A DNA stretch of 64,000 bases from assembly GCF_000832065.1 (NCBI RefSeq), contig NZ_JXQM01000019.1, positions 124,001 through 188,000 on the forward strand, given 5' to 3'. The position numbers and the translations under genes are program-made. Shown here one piece after another: positions 60,404 to 64,000 of this stretch. Within the stretch, counting starts at the first letter, position 1; every line of letters starts with the position of its first letter. The notes under the pieces are model-generated. The model saw only the letters and a program-made list of their open reading frames with translations. It did no database searches and was not told the DNA's origin. This stretch comes from Nitrosospira sp. NpAV. GTDB taxonomy: Bacteria; Pseudomonadota; Gammaproteobacteria; Burkholderiales; Nitrosomonadaceae.

Positions 60404-62971
60404 TCACCTTTCCGGCTCAAGCAACGTCACCACACCACTCGTACCATCAACTTCCACCCTGTCCCCGTCCTTGATCCGGGCGAGTATGCCGGGCAGGTTG
60501 ACCACTGCTGGAATACCGAATTCACGAGCGACAATCGCGCCATGCGACAAATAGCCACCCGTCTCCACCACCAGCCCGCCCGCGCTGAGAAAAAGCGGCG
60601 TCCAGCCGGGATCGGTGGAGGGAGCAACGAGAATATCGCCCGGCTGCAACCTGTAGCCCTCGGACGGATGGCGCAGAAGACAAGCTTTTCCTCGGGCACG
60701 GCCTGTGCCGGTGGGTATGCCCTGGCAGCGTGATGAATCATTATCTGGCGCAACGGCGTCTTGTGCCTGCCAGCCCGGCGTCGAATGCCGTGCAGCCTCG
60801 ACCAGAACGTCCGGCGCTGCTTCCCTTGACCACTGTTCGAACAATCCATTCCGCTCGGCCACGCGTGCCCCCACGCCGGCCGCTGGAATGTCGCCGCTTA
60901 GCGCACGCAATATCTCGGAGAGCATGAGCTGAAAAATGTCCGTTTCCCGCGCCAGCGCCCCCTGCCCGGCCAGGTAGCGCCCGGCGGCCATCAACAGCTG
61001 GCGTTCCGGTTCCATATAGGCGACCAGCGCGCTGCGTGCGGCTTCCCGCTGGTTGCATTCCTGGCGTGCTGCTTTCGCCAACCCCTCGATAAACATCCGC
61101 TTCCAGAATGGCACACCAGCCTTGATGCGCGCCAGTGCTTCGGCTACGGCTGTCTGCTGGCGAGCCCGCAACGCCGTTTCATCGACTTCGGCCAGCTGCC
61201 CCAATGATGCCAGCAGATACTTTGGCGCTTCCCGCCATCGCGGATTGCGGAAATAGGTTTCATACAATCCCCGGTGGCCGTAATGCTCAAGAAATACATC
61301 AAAAGCTCGCCGAAATTCCGGATTTTCCCGGTAGCAGTCGCGCTGATGGTTACCCGAAGCTTCATGGTTTTCTCGCAAGGTAATTTCCCGTGACAAGCGT
61401 GCCAGGGCCATCAACTCATAGCCTTGACGCGCCGTCACGCTCGGCTCGCCGCCCGCGAGCAAGGCGGTGCCCAGCGCATGTCCCTCTCCCGGAAAATACT
61501 TGTCTAACTGCTCGACCAGCATCGACAGGCTCCCGCCGCCGGAACCCTGCAAAAAAAATAAATCGATCGCGTCCCGCCCTGCACGAAACTGGCGCAGGAT
61601 TTCCGTCCGCAATCCTTCCGCATTCCCGGGTGGCGTTCTTTTACGCCACTGGCCCGCTTCAATCATCGCGCGCTCAACGGCTTGCATGCCCTGGCGGCGT
61701 TGGGCCGGAGAACGCATCGCATAACGCAATACCCGTCGCAAACGTGCAAGACGGCCGCCAAGACTTGTCGCGGGCACTGCAATTTCGGGTTGATGGCCGC
61801 CGATCAGCATATTCACCGCCTTGGGACCGATGCCCAATGCATCGAAACATTCCCATTGCAACAAGGAAAGCGCCAGATAAAGCCGGCCGTGAAAGAGCCC
61901 GGCACGTTGCGCCCCTGGCAGCACCGGGTAGCCGGCCAGCAGGTAGCCCTGCGTCAGCAATCCATTGACGAGCTTGCGTGAATTACTCCAGTCGATGGGC
62001 GACAGCGGCTCAGGCACCACCTCGCAGGTGTTGCCGCGCGTCCAATACGCGGGCTGAGTTTGCAATGCGGCATAGGTGTAACGGGGCCTCGCGGTAACCG
62101 GCCGGCCTTGGGTCAGCCAAAACCGGTCGCCATCCCACACCCATTCCAGATCGTAGAAGGGGTTGGCGAAATCCAGCGCGACAGCGGCATCACGCAGTAG
62201 CTCGGCCAGATGCGACGCTTGATCGGAAGAAAGCACGAAAGCCCCGGCTTCAGCTGCCAGTGTGGCGGTCATTGCCGTTCCACCACCCGGCCGGGTGACG
62301 GCTTTGGCTGCCTTGCCGCCCATGCGCCGGTGAAGCAATGTCCAGTGATCATCGAGCGGATCTTCGGCAAAGACGTATTCATCGCCATCTGTCTGCCCAC
62401 CGACCAGCGCCTCGCCCAGGCCCCATTGCGCGTGAATGACCAGCCGATCGTCACGGCCGCTGATAGGGTCGCAGGTAAAAGCGATGCCGGAGGCAATGGC
62501 GGGGAGCAAGGGCATGATGATCACCGCCATGCCGGGTTCCACATCGCCTGTATCCAGCCCCAGTTTTTGCCGGTAAGCGAGCGCCGCCGGGGACCACAGC
62601 GAGGACCAGACCTCGCGGATAGCCGCCTGCACCTGCTCCATGCCGCATACATTCAGGCAAGAGCGGTATATGCCGGCGAAAGAAGCCTTGGCCGAGTCTT
62701 CTCTGGCAGCCGAAGAGCGCACAGCCAGCGGCGCATTCAACCAGCCACGGGCGGCCAGAGCCTCCTGCAATGCGCCCGCTAATTCAGGGGAAAAAGGCTC
62801 CCCATCCATGTGTGATGTGCCCCACCCGGCGGGGATCACCAGCCCCTCCGGCACCGGCAGACCAAACCGCTTCAGCCGCGCCAATTGCCAGGCTTTGCCT
62901 CCCACCGCCGCCGGATCGACATCGGCGGCCAGAACGCCTTGCCAGTCGAGTATCGCAGGTTGCGCTGCCAT
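60404..62971 (-). CDS. PEP-synthase/rifampin-phosphotransferase-like enzyme
   Basis: 855 aa. An N-terminal ATP-grasp of PPDK type (VGGKAWQLARLKRFGLPVPE, then PLAVRSSAAREDSAKASFAG) is followed by a variable central domain and a C-terminal swivel domain with GGYLSHGAIVAREFGIPAVV, H810 being the phospho-carrier. The PEP/pyruvate TIM barrel of true PEP synthase is missing. This ATP-central-His order is that of rifampin phosphotransferase (RPH). The central domain sequence decides the substrate and I cannot name it. A TetR gene lies 2 bp upstream in the same operon. Confidence 0.85.
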   Translation of the reverse strand: MAAQPAILDWQGVLAADVDPAAVGGKAWQLARLKRFGLPVPEGLVIPAGWGTSHMDGEPFSPELAGALQEALAARGWLNAPLAVRSSAAREDSAKASFAGIYRSCLNVCGMEQVQAAIREVWSSLWSPAALAYRQKLGLDTGDVEPGMAVIIMPLLPAIASGIAFTCDPISGRDDRLVIHAQWGLGEALVGGQTDGDEYVFAEDPLDDHWTLLHRRMGGKAAKAVTRPGGGTAMTATLAAEAGAFVLSSDQASHLAELLRDAAVALDFANPFYDLEWVWDGDRFWLTQGRPVTARPRYTYAALQTQPAYWTRGNTCEVVPEPLSPIDWSNSRKLVNGLLTQGYLLAGYPVLPGAQRAGLFHGRLYLALSLLQWECFDALGIGPKAVNMLIGGHQPEIAVPATSLGGRLARLRRVLRYAMRSPAQRRQGMQAVERAMIEAGQWRKRTPPGNAEGLRTEILRQFRAGRDAIDLFFLQGSGGGSLSMLVEQLDKYFPGEGHALGTALLAGGEPSVTARQGYELMALARLSREITLRENHEASGNHQRDCYRENPEFRRAFDVFLEHYGHRGLYETYFRNPRWREAPKYLLASLGQLAEVDETALRARQQTAVAEALARIKAGVPFWKRMFIEGLAKAARQECNQREAARSALVAYMEPERQLLMAAGRYLAGQGALARETDIFQLMLSEILRALSGDIPAAGVGARVAERNGLFEQWSREAAPDVLVEAARHSTPGWQAQDAVAPDNDSSRCQGIPTGTGRARGKACLLRHPSEGYRLQPGDILVAPSTDPGWTPLFLSAGGLVVETGGYLSHGAIVAREFGIPAVVNLPGILARIKDGDRVEVDGTSGVVTLLEPER

Positions 62972-62973
62972 GA

Positions 62974-63588
62974 TTATGACCGTGGCCTCAGTCCAAATAG
63001 AAAGAGATCAAGCATCCGGGAAAATTCCTCCGTCAATGACAGATCCTCATGCAGCAACCATCGCAACAGCGCCGCCAGATAGAGAAATTCCAGGTAAACC
63101 GCCAATACGTCTGGCTCACGCACTGCGCAGAACTCTCCGCTTGCCTGTCCTTGTGCAATAAAATGGCAAAAAATGCGATCCAGGCCGCTGCGCGACCCGG
63201 CATCCAGCCGGCGTGGCTCGCTCAGCCGGAACTGTACGTAGGGCAGCAGGTAGGCACGATGCGATTGGGACCATGCGGCGCTGCGTTCCAGAAAAGCCCG
63301 CAATTGGCCCTCGAAATTTGGCAGGGCAACAATATCAGCCAAAACTTGGGGCCATGCCTTTTCCAGTTCTCGATGGAAACGATGCCGCAACAAGGCCTCC
63401 TTGGCCGGGAAATGCTTGTACAGCGTCCCCTTGGCGACATCCGCCGCATCGGCAATGCGCTCCATGGTCACCGCCGCGAAACCCTCGCTTTCAAACAATG
63501 TCCAGGCCGTATCCGCCAAGAAATCGAGTAACTGCAGACGCTTACGCTCGCGGCGGCCAGGCTCAACGAAATGGTTCGCGATATGCAT
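62974..63588 (-). CDS. TetR/AcrR family regulator
   Basis: 204 aa. The DNA-binding domain reads LDFLADTAWTLFESEGFAAV, then TMERIADAADVAKGTLYKHF, the classic TetR helix-turn-helix. The C-terminal helices form a ligand domain (TetR_C). Its stop is 2 bp before the start of the RPH-like gene, so it likely represses its own operon and perhaps the divergent exported-protein gene at 63859. Confidence 0.93.
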   Translation of the reverse strand: MHIANHFVEPGRRERKRLQLLDFLADTAWTLFESEGFAAVTMERIADAADVAKGTLYKHFPAKEALLRHRFHRELEKAWPQVLADIVALPNFEGQLRAFLERSAAWSQSHRAYLLPYVQFRLSEPRRLDAGSRSGLDRIFCHFIAQGQASGEFCAVREPDVLAVYLEFLYLAALLRWLLHEDLSLTEEFSRMLDLFLFGLRPRS

Positions 63589-63858
63589 CTTTATCCCTGC
63601 TGGATTTATGCCGCCGACGGCCCATTGGAGTAATCTCGACCTTAATAAGGTAAACTATGTATATAAATATACGACGTTCATTTATTTATTGCAATGCCTG
63701 TGTAGCTCCTTCACGCACATAAATAAAAATTAAGGTTTAATCTCTGGCTTTGCATATGCCGCTAGGGTAATCTTGCAATAACGCGCGAGAAAGCCCATTA
63801 CCGCTGAGTGTGCTAACAACGTAAGGCAGGTTTTGGGTTTAAGAATGGATGAAAGAGA

Positions 63859-64000
63859 ATGCGAAGCATCCCCCAAGTTTTAAGACATGTCCTCTGTGGC
63901 CTGCTTGCCAGCGCTTTATCTCTTGCGCCAGCATTTGCACAAAATCCGATAACCATCGAATTCAAAGGTGTGGATCAATCCGTCAAAACACTTTCTTTGA
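63859..64000 (+). CDS. Start of an exported protein, cut by the window edge
   Basis: ATG at 63859 after GAAAGAGA. A Sec signal, RHVLCGLLASALSLAPAFA, is followed by QNPITIEFKGVDQSVKTLSL before the edge. It is divergent from the TetR gene, 270 bp apart, a common position for a regulated transporter or binding protein. Family not identifiable from 47 residues. Confidence 0.6.
   Translation, partial: MRSIPQVLRHVLCGLLASALSLAPAFAQNPITIEFKGVDQSVKTLSL

Overview
The window looks like a chromosomal segment of a Gram-negative proteobacterium. Lipobox lipoproteins, Tat and Sec signal peptides, a PEP-CTERM protein, Tex, a full Mrp-type antiporter operon and a proteobacterial gltX with neighbouring tRNAs all fit a betaproteobacterium. 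My best guess is a Nitrosospira-like member of the Nitrosomonadaceae, but no ammonia-oxidation gene is present, so this rests on overall gene flavour only. The background is GC-rich housekeeping DNA broken by several AT-richer accessory patches.

Layout. 0-1.5 kb: debris (antitoxin remnant, NYN-domain protein, IS110-like transposase remnant). 1.6-15.6 kb: small-metabolism genes (thiopurine methyltransferase, amine oxidase, SRPBCC and VOC proteins, alpha/beta hydrolase, old yellow enzyme), two TPR proteins, a PEP-CTERM protein and an AT-rich 717-aa GNAT/membrane protein. 16.1-19.6 kb: an AT-richer, tightly overlapped minus-strand operon encoding an OLD-family ATPase/TOPRIM nuclease, an HNH nuclease, an unknown protein and a minimal nucleotidyltransferase. 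This is the best candidate for an undescribed defence system. 19.8-25.6 kb: tex, lipocalin, transketolase. 25.8-32 kb: six overlapping genes for a seven-subunit Mrp cation/proton antiporter (A and B fused). 32.4-36.8 kb: an oxidative-stress block with an encapsulin shell, its DyP peroxidase cargo carrying a targeting tail, a methionine sulfoxide reductase fusion and a universal stress protein. 36.8-42 kb: small envelope proteins, an HNH protein and two copies of a short palindromic element. 42-47.6 kb: an ABC1/UbiB kinase, then small orphan genes in poorly coding DNA and a recombinase remnant. 47.6-49.6 kb: tRNA-Glu, tRNA-Ala, gltX and tRNA-Val. 49.6-52.6 kb: a small island bounded by the tRNA-Val 3' end and a partial repeat of it, carrying a SEFIR/TIR protein, a ClpP-like serine protease and an overlapping small gene. 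52.7-64 kb: an orphan protein with a Gly/Cys-rich tail, a glycosyltransferase, an ATP-grasp protein, an Agd3-like polysaccharide deacetylase, a VOC protein, a rifampin-phosphotransferase-like enzyme with a TetR regulator, and the start of an exported protein.

The clearest mechanistic observation is a family of three palindromic elements (about 265, 133 and 266 bp). One copy splits a small gene at 11749-12219. Removing the element plus one TA restores a protein that matches an intact paralogue at 45105-45305, which shows TA-target insertion typical of an IS630/Tc1-like MITE.
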